From Sphingobacterium rhinopitheci (GTDB lineage: Bacteria > Bacteroidota > Bacteroidia > Sphingobacteriales > Sphingobacteriaceae), in NCBI RefSeq assembly GCF_022627575.1, contig NZ_JADEYQ010000011.1:1-64000 (forward strand): a stretch of 64,000 nt of DNA, in the 5' to 3' direction. Positions 16,423-25,636 of this stretch are shown piece after piece. The notes under the pieces are model-generated. The model had not been told where the DNA came from. It worked only from the letters and a program-made list of their open reading frames with translations, and made no database searches. The stretch's first letter is position 1. Each line of letters begins with the position of its first letter. A program made the translations under genes and the position numbers.

Positions 16423-17145
16423 ATGCTTCAGAGGACACGTGGTATAGCACTTAAAGTAACAAAATATTCCGAAAATAGTGTTGTAGCTCAGATATATACA
16501 GAATATCTAGGTTTACAATCCTATCTGATCCCTGGAGCCCGTAAGCCTAAAGCAAAAATACATGCGAATTTATTACAGCCCTTGCATTTATTAGATATGG
16601 TTGTTTATGTGAAAGAGAATGGCTCACTCCAACGCATCAAAGAGGCGCAAGCATCACCTTCGCTAAAGACCATCCCTTTAGACATCCAAAAGAGTGCCGT
16701 TAGTATGTTTTTAAACGAAGTATTATTTAAAGTATTAAAACATCAGGCAGCAGATCCACATCTTTATCACTTTATCCATCAATCTATCCTATGGCTAGAT
16801 GAGACAACAGGTTCCATCAGCAACTTTCATCTTTGTTTTTTAATGAAGCTAAGTCGATTTTTGGGATATACGCCAACGACAACAGCCGAAGTAAAGCCTT
16901 ATTTTGATTTAGTAGAGGGGATTTTTACGGCCTATGCCCCCGCACATACTTACGTATTACAAGAGCCACATACGTCGATATTTCATGGGATATTAACGGC
17001 AAACTATGACGAGAGTCAAGCACTAATTATAAATCATTCGGACCGCATATACCTACTTCAACAAATTATAAATTTTTATAAGTTACATACTGAAAACTTT
17101 GGTAAAATTAATTCATTGTTAATTTTAGAAGAAATATTTCATTAA
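16423..17145 (+). CDS. recO: DNA repair protein RecO
   Basis: RecO helps RecR load RecA onto SSB-coated single-stranded DNA in gap repair. The 240-residue protein has an N-terminal OB fold (about 1-80: MLQRTRGIALKVTKYSENS, then LQSYLIPGARKPKAK) and a helical C-terminal domain. The usual zinc-binding cysteines of many RecO proteins are not evident; only a single cysteine is present, as in many Bacteroidota homologues. It is a single gene. Confidence 0.94.
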   Translation: MLQRTRGIALKVTKYSENSVVAQIYTEYLGLQSYLIPGARKPKAKIHANLLQPLHLLDMVVYVKENGSLQRIKEAQASPSLKTIPLDIQKSAVSMFLNEVLFKVLKHQAADPHLYHFIHQSILWLDETTGSISNFHLCFLMKLSRFLGYTPTTTAEVKPYFDLVEGIFTAYAPAHTYVLQEPHTSIFHGILTANYDESQALIINHSDRIYLLQQIINFYKLHTENFGKINSLLILEEIFH

Positions 17146-17212
17146 TAAATAAAATTTAACAAAAATTTATTTACTTTAGATTAAAATTTATTATTACATA
17201 ATACTGTAATCT

Positions 17213-17629
17213 ATGAACTGGTATCTAAAGGTGATAACACAAAACTACGCTAATTTCAGAGGTAGAGCACGTCGAAAAGAATATTGGATATTTGTTATAT
17301 TCAATTTAAGTATTGGTTTTATTTTAGCTTATATTGATAAAACATTTGCGTTGTCATACGGTAATAACAACACCGGAATAATAGAAACTATCTATTCATT
17401 AATTGTAACAGTACCAACGATAGCAGTGATTGTACGAAGGTTACATGATACGGACCATTCAGGATGGAACTTTTTGTGGGTATTTACAATAATAGGGATA
17501 ATATATATCCTTTACTTATTGATCAAAAAAGGGGATTTTGGGGCCAATAAATATGGTGAAGATCCGAAAATAGACTATAATGATGGTTCAATTAAAAGAG
17601 AGCATATTGAGAAAAATCTATTTCTTTAG
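17213..17629 (+). CDS. DUF805 inner-membrane protein
   Basis: A 138-residue membrane protein of the DUF805 family (E. coli YhaH/YhaI type). The N-terminal signature NFRGRARRKEYWIFVIFNL at about 15-33 and VRRLHDTDHSGW at about 80-91 are typical, with three to four transmembrane helices. Function is unknown. It lies 67 bp after recO. Confidence 0.9.
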   Translation: MNWYLKVITQNYANFRGRARRKEYWIFVIFNLSIGFILAYIDKTFALSYGNNNTGIIETIYSLIVTVPTIAVIVRRLHDTDHSGWNFLWVFTIIGIIYILYLLIKKGDFGANKYGEDPKIDYNDGSIKREHIEKNLFL

Positions 17630-17670
17630 CTATGCAACTCATCTGTAAAAAAGATGAGGTAATTTAGCTA

Positions 17671-17704
17671 AAAAAAAAGCCCGAAATTCTTATAATTTCG
17701 GGCT
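17671..17704 (-). terminator. Terminator of the cold-shock gene
   Basis: An 11-bp perfect stem AGCCCGAAATT/AATTTCGGGCT (17678-17688 with 17694-17704) with a 5-base loop, followed on the minus strand by a run of eight T. Confidence 0.9.
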
Positions 17705-17732
17705 GTTCACAATAAATATATTGAGTATTATC

Positions 17733-17924
17733 TTAGATAACTTTTACATTCACTGCGTTAAGACCTTTACGGCCTTGCTCAACTTCGTAAGAAACATCGT
17801 CGCCTTCACGAATTTTGTCAATTAATCCTGAAACGTGAACGAACAATTCGCTCTCGCCTGAAGCTGGGATGATGAAACCGAAACCTTTAGTTTCATTAAA
17901 AAATTTTACTTTACCTTCTTGCAT
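17733..17924 (-). CDS. Cold-shock family protein
   Basis: A 63-residue single OB-fold nucleic-acid chaperone. The RNP motifs are clear: KGFGFI at about 13-18 and LFVHVSG at about 27-33. It would melt RNA secondary structure, at low temperature or constitutively. A promoter-like TTG, 20 bp, TATCTTTA lies upstream in the 127-bp divergent spacer, so the 5' leader is short. That makes the long thermosensor leader of E. coli cspA unlikely here. Confidence 0.96.
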   Translation of the reverse strand: MQEGKVKFFNETKGFGFIIPASGESELFVHVSGLIDKIREGDDVSYEVEQGRKGLNAVNVKVI

Positions 17925-18051
17925 TACTATATTGTATTAATTTCCTAAAGATAATATTTAATTATATAAAACTCAACAATTTTTTGAAAGTGAAGTTAAA
18001 CATTTATGTCTTCTTTGAGTCAAATAAAAAAGCAACATAAAATATATCTAT

Positions 18052-18768
18052 ATGAAAAAAATAAGTACATTATTAGTATTAATAATCTCTATAATAACGG
18101 TAAACGCACAAACCATAAACGTAGAGAATAGTAGAAAAGTAGCAACCAAAGGGTATGCCGAAAAAGAAGTAACACCAGATATAATATACCTATCGATCAA
18201 TATCAAGGAATTCTATAAGGATGGTAATCAAAAAAAGAAGGTGTCCATCGAAACACTTGAAAAGCAGCTATTTGATGCTGCTATAGCAGCAGGCGTAAAG
18301 AAAGAAGATTTTACGATTCAGAATATATTCAGCTATAATCAGCAAAACAAGAAAAAAAACAATGAATTGCTTCAATCAAGACAATATAGGATTAAAGTAA
18401 CCAACCTTAATGGCTTAAACGATATGATGGACAAGATCGACCCTCAAGGGTTACAGAGTACAGCTATCGAAGGATATGACCACAGCAAAAAGCGTGAGAT
18501 TGAGAAGGAATTAAAAACTACAGCTGTCAAAGATGCGCGCAATAATGCAGAGATATTAGCGGCTGCAGATGGCCAATCGATAGGTAATGTTTTAGTCATA
18601 AACGACAACAGCAATTTCAATTTTAATGACTTAATACCACAACCACGTTATATGCTTTCAAAAGTTGCAATGGCAGATAATACGGTGATGGAATCCAATG
18701 CTTTGAATCTTGATATTAAGCCAATAAAACTAAGCTGCTACATTGATTGCGTATTCGCATTAAAATAA
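18052..18768 (+). CDS. SIMPL/DUF541 domain periplasmic protein
   Basis: A 238-residue exported protein with a signal peptide (cleavage expected after VNAQ, about residue 20). The mature part is a SIMPL (DUF541, BP26/OMP28-like) domain: VATKGYAEKEVTPDIIYLSINI at the start, and the KDARNNAEILAAADGQSIGNVLVI segment late. Related proteins form oligomeric rings in the periplasm or outer membrane and have been tied to oxidative-stress tolerance, but their activity is unclear. A terminator follows directly. Confidence 0.9.
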   Translation: MKKISTLLVLIISIITVNAQTINVENSRKVATKGYAEKEVTPDIIYLSINIKEFYKDGNQKKKVSIETLEKQLFDAAIAAGVKKEDFTIQNIFSYNQQNKKKNNELLQSRQYRIKVTNLNGLNDMMDKIDPQGLQSTAIEGYDHSKKREIEKELKTTAVKDARNNAEILAAADGQSIGNVLVINDNSNFNFNDLIPQPRYMLSKVAMADNTVMESNALNLDIKPIKLSCYIDCVFALK

Positions 18769-18780
18769 AAACTATACACA

Positions 18781-18812
18781 AAAGGTTCAGCATCGTCTGA
18801 ACCTTTTGTTTT
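18781..18812 (+). terminator. Terminator of the SIMPL-domain gene
   Basis: A 10-bp perfect stem AAAGGTTCAG/CTGAACCTTT (18781-18790, 18797-18806) with a 6-base loop and a T-rich tail. Confidence 0.9.
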
Positions 18813-18844
18813 TCTAAATATAAAGCATTTCAAAAGTAAAGGCT

Positions 18845-18852
18845 TATTTTTG
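18845..18852 (+). promoter_or_regulatory. -7 box of the DUF4359 operon, leaderless geometry
   Basis: TATTTTTG ends four bases before the ATG at 18857, again implying transcription from or beside the start codon. Confidence 0.55.
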
Positions 18853-18856
18853 TACT

Positions 18857-19225
18857 ATGTCTAAAACAAGAGTATTTGCACTTCTTATGGTTGCATTCAT
18901 GTTGATTTGCATCCTTACAAACCCTTCAAAAGAGAAATTTGAAGACGCTATTAGCAATAAAGCGACAACCATCGTAAAGCAACAGCTGCACTATAAAGAT
19001 CAAGGTGCTGTAGATTTGGCGATGGCATTATTCGGCCATAAAACCGTAAACGAATTTGTCAACAATAATATTATCATTAAAAACTATTACCTATTTAGCG
19101 TTGCGACCCTAAAATGGGAAGGACAAGAGATGCCGATTGGTGGAGGAGCGCTCCAAACAATATGGTTAAGTCCAAAAATAGACGAAAAAGCAGATGAAAT
19201 TATAGGTGTTTTAAAATCTTTATAA
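18857..19225 (+). CDS. DUF4359-like single-pass protein
   Basis: A 122-residue protein with an N-terminal hydrophobic helix (about 5-22) followed by TNPSKEKFEDAISNKA, a pattern I associate with DUF4359. The rest is soluble and probably periplasmic, including YYLFSVATLKW. Function is unknown. Its stop overlaps the start of truC by one base (TAATG), so the two genes are coupled. Confidence 0.7.
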   Translation: MSKTRVFALLMVAFMLICILTNPSKEKFEDAISNKATTIVKQQLHYKDQGAVDLAMALFGHKTVNEFVNNNIIIKNYYLFSVATLKWEGQEMPIGGGALQTIWLSPKIDEKADEIIGVLKSL

Positions 19226-19941
19226 TGATATTAGATATCCTTTATCGAGATGAACACCTAATCGCGATCAACAAACCACATGGTTTATTGGTACACCGCT
19301 CTTCCATTGCGGCAGATACGTCCGAGTTTGCATTACAGATCTTACGTGACCAAATAGGTCAACCAGTATATCCAGCACATCGTTTAGACCGAAAAACAGG
19401 AGGAGTTTTATTATTTTCCTTAGATAAAACTACAGATCAATTGATCCAACCTTATTTTGCGGACAAAAAAATCAACAAAGAATACGTCGCTATCCTTCGC
19501 GGTTACTGCCCGGAAGAAGGTACGATAGATTACCCTTTAGCCAAAGAAAATGGAACCATCCAAGAAGCGATCACACATTATACGAGATTAGCCACTGCAG
19601 AGATAGATGTTCCACAAGGAAAATTTACTACCTCGCGTTATTCTTATGTAAAAGCAAATCCTGAAACCGGTCGGATGCACCAATTACGTCGTCATTTTGC
19701 ACATATTATGTACCCGATAATAGGGGATAGGCCACATGGTTGTAATAAGCAAAACAAACTGTGGAAGGAAAAATTCAACATGGACACCATGCTATTACAT
19801 GCTACGCACTTATCTTTCCAACACCCTCATAGTGAACAACAAATCAGTATAAATGCGCCCTTACAAGAGGAGTTTATCCGTGTATTAGATATCTTAAAAA
19901 TTAAGCCGTCGGAGGCTCCGAAACCGATTGCACAATATTAA
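19225..19941 (+). CDS. truC: tRNA pseudouridine(65) synthase TruC
   Basis: A 238-residue RluA-family pseudouridine synthase. The catalytic aspartate lies in AHRLDRKTGG (D122 in E. coli-like alignments; about residue 54 here), with the family motifs INKPHGLLVHRS and GRMHQLRRHFAH. The opening LDILYRDEHLIAINKPHG and the HRSSIAADTSEFALQILRDQIGQ stretch resemble E. coli TruC, which modifies U65 of some tRNAs, more than RluC or RluD, and there is no S4 domain. It shares one base with the upstream DUF4359-like gene. Confidence 0.88.
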   Translation: MILDILYRDEHLIAINKPHGLLVHRSSIAADTSEFALQILRDQIGQPVYPAHRLDRKTGGVLLFSLDKTTDQLIQPYFADKKINKEYVAILRGYCPEEGTIDYPLAKENGTIQEAITHYTRLATAEIDVPQGKFTTSRYSYVKANPETGRMHQLRRHFAHIMYPIIGDRPHGCNKQNKLWKEKFNMDTMLLHATHLSFQHPHSEQQISINAPLQEEFIRVLDILKIKPSEAPKPIAQY

Positions 19942-19982
19942 GAATATTGCAAATTAAAGCCTAATAATCCCGATATATTAAT

Positions 19983-19990
19983 TATTTTTG
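19983..19990 (+). promoter_or_regulatory. gcvT -7 promoter box
   Basis: TATTTTTG, 28 bp before the ATG of gcvT; the -33 element is not clear. Confidence 0.5.
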
Positions 19991-20018
19991 TAATAAAATA
20001 TACTTATAATACTAAAGA

Positions 20019-21098
20019 ATGAAAAATACTGCTTTAACTGATCTTCATATCTCATTAGGGGCCAAAATGGTGCCATTTGCTGGCTTCAATATGCCTGTTC
20101 AATATTCTGGCATTAATGTAGAGCACGAGACTGTCCGTACTGCTGTCGGTGTATTTGACGTGAGTCATATGGGTGAGTTTATCCTAAAAGGAGAAAAAGC
20201 TTTGGACTTAATCCAAAAAATATCATCAAATGATGCCTCAAAACTATATGATGGTAAAGTTCAATATGGTTATATTCCAAACGAAGAAGGCGGTATTGTT
20301 GATGATTTCTTAACGTACAAAATTGATGATCAAACCTACTTCTTAGTAGTTAATGCATCAAACATAGAAAAAGATTGGAACTGGATCAGCAAGTACAATA
20401 CATACGGTGTAGAGATGAAAAACATATCTGATCAAACCTCTTTATTAGCGATTCAAGGACCTAAAGCTGCAGAAGCTTTACAATCATTAACAGAAATCGA
20501 ATTAGCATCAATGGAGTACTACACGTTCTCTAAAGGGCAATTTGCGGGTGTTGACAACGTAATTGTATCTGCTACAGGATATACTGGCGCAGGCGGTTTT
20601 GAGATATATGTAGACAATAAAGATGCTAAGCAAGTATGGGATGCTATATTTGAAGCAGGAGCAGCATATGGTATAAAACCAATTGGCTTAGGCGCTCGTG
20701 ATACATTGCGTTTAGAAATGGGTTTTTGTCTATACGGTAATGATATTGATGATACAACCTCTCCATTAGCGGCAGGATTAGGCTGGGTTACAAAATTCAC
20801 TAAAGACTTTGTAAACTCGGATAACTTAAAAGCAGAAAAAGAACGCGGCTTAACACAAAAATTAATAGGTTTTGAAATGATTGATCGTGGTATTGCACGT
20901 CATGATTATCAAATCGTAGATATCGATGGTAACGTAATTGGCCGAGTTACTTCAGGAACACAATCCCCGACTTTAAAGAAATCAATAGGCTTAGGTTATG
21001 TTGACTTAGCATTTACTAAAGAAGGAACTGAAATATACATCAGTATCCGTGATCAAAAAGTAAAAGCGGTAGTTAAGAAAGCTCCTTTTGTAAAATAA
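20019..21098 (+). CDS. gcvT: Aminomethyltransferase (glycine cleavage T protein)
   Basis: GcvT transfers the methylene unit from aminomethyl-lipoyl H protein to tetrahydrofolate, releasing ammonia. The 359-residue length is normal. [18 protein letters not shown] near the start, DVSHMGEF, the [19 protein letters not shown] segment and the late [21 protein letters not shown] are all diagnostic. The H and P subunit genes are not in the window. It has its own promoter and terminator. Confidence 0.97.
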   Translation: MKNTALTDLHISLGAKMVPFAGFNMPVQYSGINVEHETVRTAVGVFDVSHMGEFILKGEKALDLIQKISSNDASKLYDGKVQYGYIPNEEGGIVDDFLTYKIDDQTYFLVVNASNIEKDWNWISKYNTYGVEMKNISDQTSLLAIQGPKAAEALQSLTEIELASMEYYTFSKGQFAGVDNVIVSATGYTGAGGFEIYVDNKDAKQVWDAIFEAGAAYGIKPIGLGARDTLRLEMGFCLYGNDIDDTTSPLAAGLGWVTKFTKDFVNSDNLKAEKERGLTQKLIGFEMIDRGIARHDYQIVDIDGNVIGRVTSGTQSPTLKKSIGLGYVDLAFTKEGTEIYISIRDQKVKAVVKKAPFVK

Positions 21099-21113
21099 TA
21101 TCCCCTAAAATAT

Positions 21114-21143
21114 AAAAAAGGAAATCAATAGATTTCCTTTTTT
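21114..21143 (+). terminator. Terminator of gcvT
   Basis: A 13-bp perfect stem (AAAAAAGGAAATC and its complement) with an AATA loop and a T run on either strand; it also faces the convergent small gene downstream. Confidence 0.9.
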
Positions 21144-21188
21144 ATTACTATAATATAAAGCGCTAAAACAGTACAATCTCTTAAAAAA

Positions 21189-21431
21189 TTATTTCTTCGT
21201 TTTAGTCATTTTTTCATTCTTGATTTTTTCTTGGTGCTTATTTGCTAGATCCTTATTTACAAACTTTAGTAAGACCACTTTCAAATATATTAGAACCACA
21301 GCAATAGCAATTGATGCGCCTAAAATAAGCATATTACCACTTTGGTAAGCAGCGACACTACTCATTAACAAGAAAATAATCCCTAAGTTTAGGAGAAGAT
21401 TTAAAATAAAGTGTTTTTTCATAAGTTTCAA
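21189..21431 (-). CDS. Small two-helix membrane protein
   Basis: An 80-residue protein with two transmembrane helices (about 8-28 and 34-55) and a lysine-rich cytoplasmic tail (KHQEKIKNEKMTKTKK). It resembles small conserved proteins of Sphingobacteriaceae, possibly DUF6358, but I am not certain of the family. It overlaps the upstream small membrane-protein gene by 4 bp, so the two probably act or are expressed together. The MKK at residue 4 is an alternative start. Confidence 0.65.
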   Translation of the reverse strand: MKLMKKHFILNLLLNLGIIFLLMSSVAAYQSGNMLILGASIAIAVVLIYLKVVLLKFVNKDLANKHQEKIKNEKMTKTKK

Positions 21432-21721
21432 CTTTTTGTCCTTGTCACCCGATCTCTTAACAGAAAGAAATATGCTGTACCTCCAATAATATTGGTAAAT
21501 ATGATGAATAATAACAGAATTAATCTTTCTGCATTTCCGATCTTAGAAGAAAGCATTATTTCCCGCAGTACTAAGAATACCCAAATCAAAGAAATCAATA
21601 GGGCCACACTAAATAAAATAGGGCCATAACTAACTTTAAAAATCATTAGCACAACGGACACTAAATAGAAAGCCAAACTAAATAAGAAGGCTTGTTTAGT
21701 CTGGTGATAAAGACTCTTCAT
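21428..21721 (-). CDS. Small multi-helix membrane protein
   Basis: A 97-residue protein with three predicted hydrophobic helices (about 12-30, 35-52, 65-86) and a basic end. The last helix plus RDR resembles the phospholipase-D-nuclease N-terminal-like fold, though the match is weak. No function is assigned. It is first in a two-gene unit, with ATGA-type overlap with the next gene. Confidence 0.6.
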   Translation of the reverse strand: MKSLYHQTKQAFLFSLAFYLVSVVLMIFKVSYGPILFSVALLISLIWVFLVLREIMLSSKIGNAERLILLLFIIFTNIIGGTAYFFLLRDRVTRTKS

Positions 21722-21759
21722 ACCCCAAAAGTACGAAATTATTTTTTGAGAATATAAGA

Positions 21760-23178
21760 TTATGGAAATATCCCTAACTCTTCATAAGCTACTCCAATCT
21801 TATTTATAGCACATATAAATGCTGCTGTACGCATATCTTCGACGCCTGCTGTATTGATGTATATATCTCTTATTTCGTGATAGGATCCCATCATTGTATC
21901 TTCCAAACCAGAATGTATTAAATCAATCTCCTCAGGGCCTTTCAAGATATTACGTCTTTCGATAGCACCAACATTCTTATTGGTCAAAGCCTCCAAAGAA
22001 GACACAATATCGGAGTATCTATTTTCGGTAAAACGTTTCTCTAGTCTACCATAACGAACATGGCTCAAATTTTTTAACCATTCAAAATAGGAAACCGTTA
22101 CGCCACCGGCATTTAAATACATATCAGGAATTACTAAGACCCCTTTTTTATTTAGGATATCGTCCGCATCCGGGGTCAAAGGACCGTTGGCTGCCTCACC
22201 GATTATTTTGGCTTGAATAGCATGCGCATTATCTTTATGAATTACTGCTTCCAACGCTGCAGGAATAAGAATATCACAGGGCTGTTCAAGCCCTTTAGTT
22301 TCATCTTCGAAACTCGTTGCACCTGGAAAATTCAACAAAGAGCCATTTCGCTTACGATAAGCTTGTACCTCATCTATATCCAAACCAGATTCTTTATAGA
22401 TGGCTCCATTATATTCTATCAATCCAACAATAATAGCGCCTGCCTGCTGACAATATTTAGCGGCATGATAACCTACATTACCTAAACCTTGAATAATAAT
22501 CGCTTTACCTTTGATCCCTGTAGAAAGGCCCAATTTTGCCATATCTTCTTTTATAGAACAGGCTTCCCTAATCCCAAAAAATACCCCCATGCCCGTTGCT
22601 TCCACGCGACCTCTAACGCCACCTTGGGAAATAGGCTTACCCGTAACACAACCTAATGCATTCAAATCACTAGGATTCAAAGAGGAATATGTATCTACTA
22701 TCCAACTCATCTCGCGACTACTGGTACCATAATCCGGTGCTGGGACATCTAATCCGGGGCCTATAAAATTCTTCTTACACAACTCAAACGTATACCGTCT
22801 CGTAATACGTTCAAGATCTGCTACAGAATAAATAGAAGGATCTATTTTTATTCCTCCTTTTCCACCTCCAAAAGGAACATTAACAATAGCACATTTATAG
22901 GTCATCAATGCAGCTAATGCCATTACCTCATCTTGGTTAACAGATTTACTAAAACGAACACCTCCTTTGCAGGGCAATTTGTGGTGTGAATGCTGTACTC
23001 TATACGCTTCAAATACCTCTACCTTACCATTGATAAGTACAGGAAATTTAACTTGAAGCGTCGAATTACATTCTTTTATCTGATTCAAAATACCTTTGGG
23101 GAATCGTGTAAATTTAGCTGCTTTATCAAAACTCCGTTCTACACCTTTGAAAAAACTATACCTTGGATTTGTTGACAT
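21760..23178 (-). CDS. Glu/Leu/Phe/Val dehydrogenase
   Basis: A 472-residue amino-acid dehydrogenase that interconverts an amino acid (probably glutamate) and its 2-oxo acid with NAD(P). Substrate-binding KLPCKGGVRFS and the catalytic PFGGGKGGIKIDP lie in the N-terminal domain, PAPDYGTSSREMSW follows, and the Rossmann domain has IIQGLGNVGYHAAKYC. Length favours glutamate dehydrogenase over leucine or phenylalanine dehydrogenases, which are shorter. It is a single gene, with a plain AT-rich spacer of 252 bp upstream that holds the rhodanese terminator. Confidence 0.93.
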   Translation of the reverse strand: MSTNPRYSFFKGVERSFDKAAKFTRFPKGILNQIKECNSTLQVKFPVLINGKVEVFEAYRVQHSHHKLPCKGGVRFSKSVNQDEVMALAALMTYKCAIVNVPFGGGKGGIKIDPSIYSVADLERITRRYTFELCKKNFIGPGLDVPAPDYGTSSREMSWIVDTYSSLNPSDLNALGCVTGKPISQGGVRGRVEATGMGVFFGIREACSIKEDMAKLGLSTGIKGKAIIIQGLGNVGYHAAKYCQQAGAIIVGLIEYNGAIYKESGLDIDEVQAYRKRNGSLLNFPGATSFEDETKGLEQPCDILIPAALEAVIHKDNAHAIQAKIIGEAANGPLTPDADDILNKKGVLVIPDMYLNAGGVTVSYFEWLKNLSHVRYGRLEKRFTENRYSDIVSSLEALTNKNVGAIERRNILKGPEEIDLIHSGLEDTMMGSYHEIRDIYINTAGVEDMRTAAFICAINKIGVAYEELGIFP

Positions 23179-23352
23179 TTCTAGATAATTTGGTTATCCT
23201 AAATTACATAAAAGAAAATAATTAAACCTTTGTGATATTATTTTTATAAAAATAACATTTAACAGGAGTAAATATTAACAAACTACATCACAAAAGTGTT
23301 GATTATTAGATATTTACTATCAAAAAGAAACATATAATAAGATAATACTAAT

Positions 23353-23387
23353 AAAAAAGCCCCCAAAAGTATATAACTTTTGGGGGC
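23353..23387 (-). terminator. Terminator of the rhodanese gene
   Basis: A 12-bp perfect stem GCCCCCAAAAGT/ACTTTTGGGGGC (23359-23370, 23376-23387), loop ATATA, T run on the minus strand. Confidence 0.92.
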
Positions 23388-23430
23388 AGTATAATATGGG
23401 TCGCTTTTTTATTAGCTATGACTATAGCTA

Positions 23431-23745
23431 CTAATAAACGTCCAATTCAGGATCAATATCTTCTTTCCAAGCTAAGATACCGCCTTGAAGATTAGCTAAA
23501 TTCGTATAACCTTGTTGTTCTAATACCATCACGGCTTGGGCACTTCTTTTACCCGAACGACATTGAATAATTACAGGAATATCTTTAGAAACTTTATCCG
23601 CTTCAATTAAAATTCCTGAAAGTGGAATATTTAGGCCATTAAGATTTGACACCTCATATTCAAATGGTTCACGCACATCGATCAATTGAAACGCTACATT
23701 ATCATCAATCATCGACTTTAGTTCTTGTACTGTAACCTCTTTCAT
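23431..23745 (-). CDS. Single-domain rhodanese
   Basis: A 104-residue rhodanese (thiosulfate sulfurtransferase-like) domain. The active-site cysteine is in IIQCRSGKRSAQA, and DVREPFEYEVSNLNG is the usual N-terminal motif; the CRSGKR loop suggests sulfur-carrier activity of the GlpE/PspE kind. No signal peptide is present, so it is cytoplasmic. A TATATTTG box (23765-23772) lies about 19 bp before the ATG. It is a single gene. Confidence 0.92.
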   Translation of the reverse strand: MKEVTVQELKSMIDDNVAFQLIDVREPFEYEVSNLNGLNIPLSGILIEADKVSKDIPVIIQCRSGKRSAQAVMVLEQQGYTNLANLQGGILAWKEDIDPELDVY

Positions 23746-23852
23746 AGTTCTAAAATTTTATACTCAAATATATAAGAATTTATCTAGATATATAAACTAG
23801 TAAGTCATTGGTATGTTTTATTTTTTAGTAAATTGTACCAAAATAACGTAAT

Positions 23853-25154
23853 ATGAAAAAAGCTTTTATACTAAGCATAAGTTTGATCTTGGGATTTAAT
23901 AATAGTTATGCTCAAGACACTAATAATATTGTAGAAACGTCCTTTATAGAGCGCGTATTGGGTGAATTAGCCTCTGACGATATGAGAGGAAGGCATGCAT
24001 TTACAGCCGATGCAGAACGAGCTGCAGACTTCATCGCATCAGAATTCAGGGCAATAGGATTGGAGCCTTATGCAAAAGATAGCTACAAACAAAGCTTCGC
24101 CATGAATAAAGTAAGTAGGGAAGAGGCAGCAGTCGTATTGGATAGTAAACCGATCGCGAAAAATAAATTCCTTATCCTAGGCAATGAAAAAGAACTTACT
24201 TGGGATCAAAAATCAAACATACAAATAGGGCTAATAAAAAAGACGGATGATTTTGCAACTAAATTTAGGGCATATGCCAATGGCAATGAAAACATAATTG
24301 TATGGGTAGACCCCTCATTTGCATCTTATATTGAACGCTTCAATAAAATATATGGTAAGGATAATGTAAGCGCAGCATCAGCAAAAAGTACACCTACACG
24401 CGTATTTATAGTTGCTGAAGGATTGACCAAAGATTTCCAAATCAGCTATAAAAACAATATTCAGCCGATCACGATGAGTAATGTAGCAGGTATGATCCCA
24501 GGCAATGAAAAGCCCCATGAATATGTAATATTTTCTGGACATTATGATCATATAGGTATTTTACCTGCCGAAGGAGGACAAGATTCTATCGCTAATGGTG
24601 CTGACGATGATGCGTCCGGTATTACGGCGATGATCAGCTTAGCAAAATATTATAAGGAACAGGGGAATAATGCACGTACTTTGATATTTGTAGCTTTCAC
24701 AGGAGAAGAAGTAGGTATGTATGGTTCAAAATATTTTTCTAATAATATCAATGCAGATAGCGTAGTAGCCATGATCAATATAGAGATGATCGGTAAAGAT
24801 TCGAAATTTGGTCCGAATAGCTTATATATTACAGGCTATGATCGATCAAACTTAGGCATATTGATGCAGCAAAATCTCAAAGGTTCATCATTTACATTTC
24901 ACCCAGATCCATACACGGCACAAAACCTATTTTATAGAAGTGATAATGCTGTCTTAGCAGCTTTAGGAGTACCTGCACATACCTTTTCGACATCACAAAT
25001 AGATAAGGATGAATATTATCATACTGTAAAAGATGAGATAAGTACTTTGGATATTGGCAATATAAAATCAAGTATTGAGGCTATTGCTATCGGTGCTAAA
25101 GGTATTGTTGATGGTAGCCAAACACCAAATCGTGTAGAAAAATTGAAAGATTAA
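23853..25154 (+). CDS. Secreted M28-family zinc peptidase
   Basis: A 433-residue exported aminopeptidase-like protein. The signal peptide runs to about residue 20 (NSYAQ). The M28 catalytic core is clear: first zinc ligand in SGHYDHIG, bridging aspartate in NGADDDASG, catalytic and ligand glutamates in AFTGEEVGMYGS, and a late HTVKDE. It would cleave N-terminal residues from peptides in the periplasm. The 3' end overlaps the convergent GNAT gene by four bases (a shared TTAA holds both stop codons). Confidence 0.93.
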   Translation: MKKAFILSISLILGFNNSYAQDTNNIVETSFIERVLGELASDDMRGRHAFTADAERAADFIASEFRAIGLEPYAKDSYKQSFAMNKVSREEAAVVLDSKPIAKNKFLILGNEKELTWDQKSNIQIGLIKKTDDFATKFRAYANGNENIIVWVDPSFASYIERFNKIYGKDNVSAASAKSTPTRVFIVAEGLTKDFQISYKNNIQPITMSNVAGMIPGNEKPHEYVIFSGHYDHIGILPAEGGQDSIANGADDDASGITAMISLAKYYKEQGNNARTLIFVAFTGEEVGMYGSKYFSNNINADSVVAMINIEMIGKDSKFGPNSLYITGYDRSNLGILMQQNLKGSSFTFHPDPYTAQNLFYRSDNAVLAALGVPAHTFSTSQIDKDEYYHTVKDEISTLDIGNIKSSIEAIAIGAKGIVDGSQTPNRVEKLKD

Positions 25155-25636
25155 AAATCTTGCTGCATGACATAGTCATCTAAGATATAGCCATAGTATG
25201 GAATATCTATTTCTTGGATGACTTTGAACCCTTGTTTCAAATAAAAATTGTACGCTTTATTACCACGGTTTACATTCAGCTCTAATCTATGTTTACCTAC
25301 TGATAAGGCCATATCTTGGGCGTAATTGATCAACAACTTACCACAACCTTTTCCTTGCATCTCAGGCAGTAAATATAGCTTTTCTATACGTACTATAGTA
25401 TCTGTAGCTTGCTTTAAAGCCATGAAGCCGACGTATTCATCTTCTTCTTTCAAGAGATAAAAGTCTTGATCTGTAGCCATTGCGTGTTGTAGGGCCTCAA
25501 TCGTATAACTCTTATCCAGCATAAAATCTATTTGTTCCTTAGTAAGGATATCTTTGTAGGTAGGATAATAGATTTGATGTACCAAATCATGAATAATCTG
25601 AGCTTGATCCGCCGTCGCTTTAGTCACGTGAAACAT
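25151..25636 (-). CDS. GNAT-family N-acetyltransferase
   Basis: A 161-residue acetyl-CoA-dependent acyltransferase. The acetyl-CoA loop is the GKGCGKLLI stretch (in LLPEMQGKGCGKLLINYAQ), and RLELNVNRGNKAYNFYLKQGF is the usual C-terminal motif. The acceptor is unknown. It is last in the secA-to-GNAT run; its ATG shares a base with the stop of the upstream gene (TAATG). Confidence 0.92.
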   Translation of the reverse strand: MFHVTKATADQAQIIHDLVHQIYYPTYKDILTKEQIDFMLDKSYTIEALQHAMATDQDFYLLKEEDEYVGFMALKQATDTIVRIEKLYLLPEMQGKGCGKLLINYAQDMALSVGKHRLELNVNRGNKAYNFYLKQGFKVIQEIDIPYYGYILDDYVMQQDF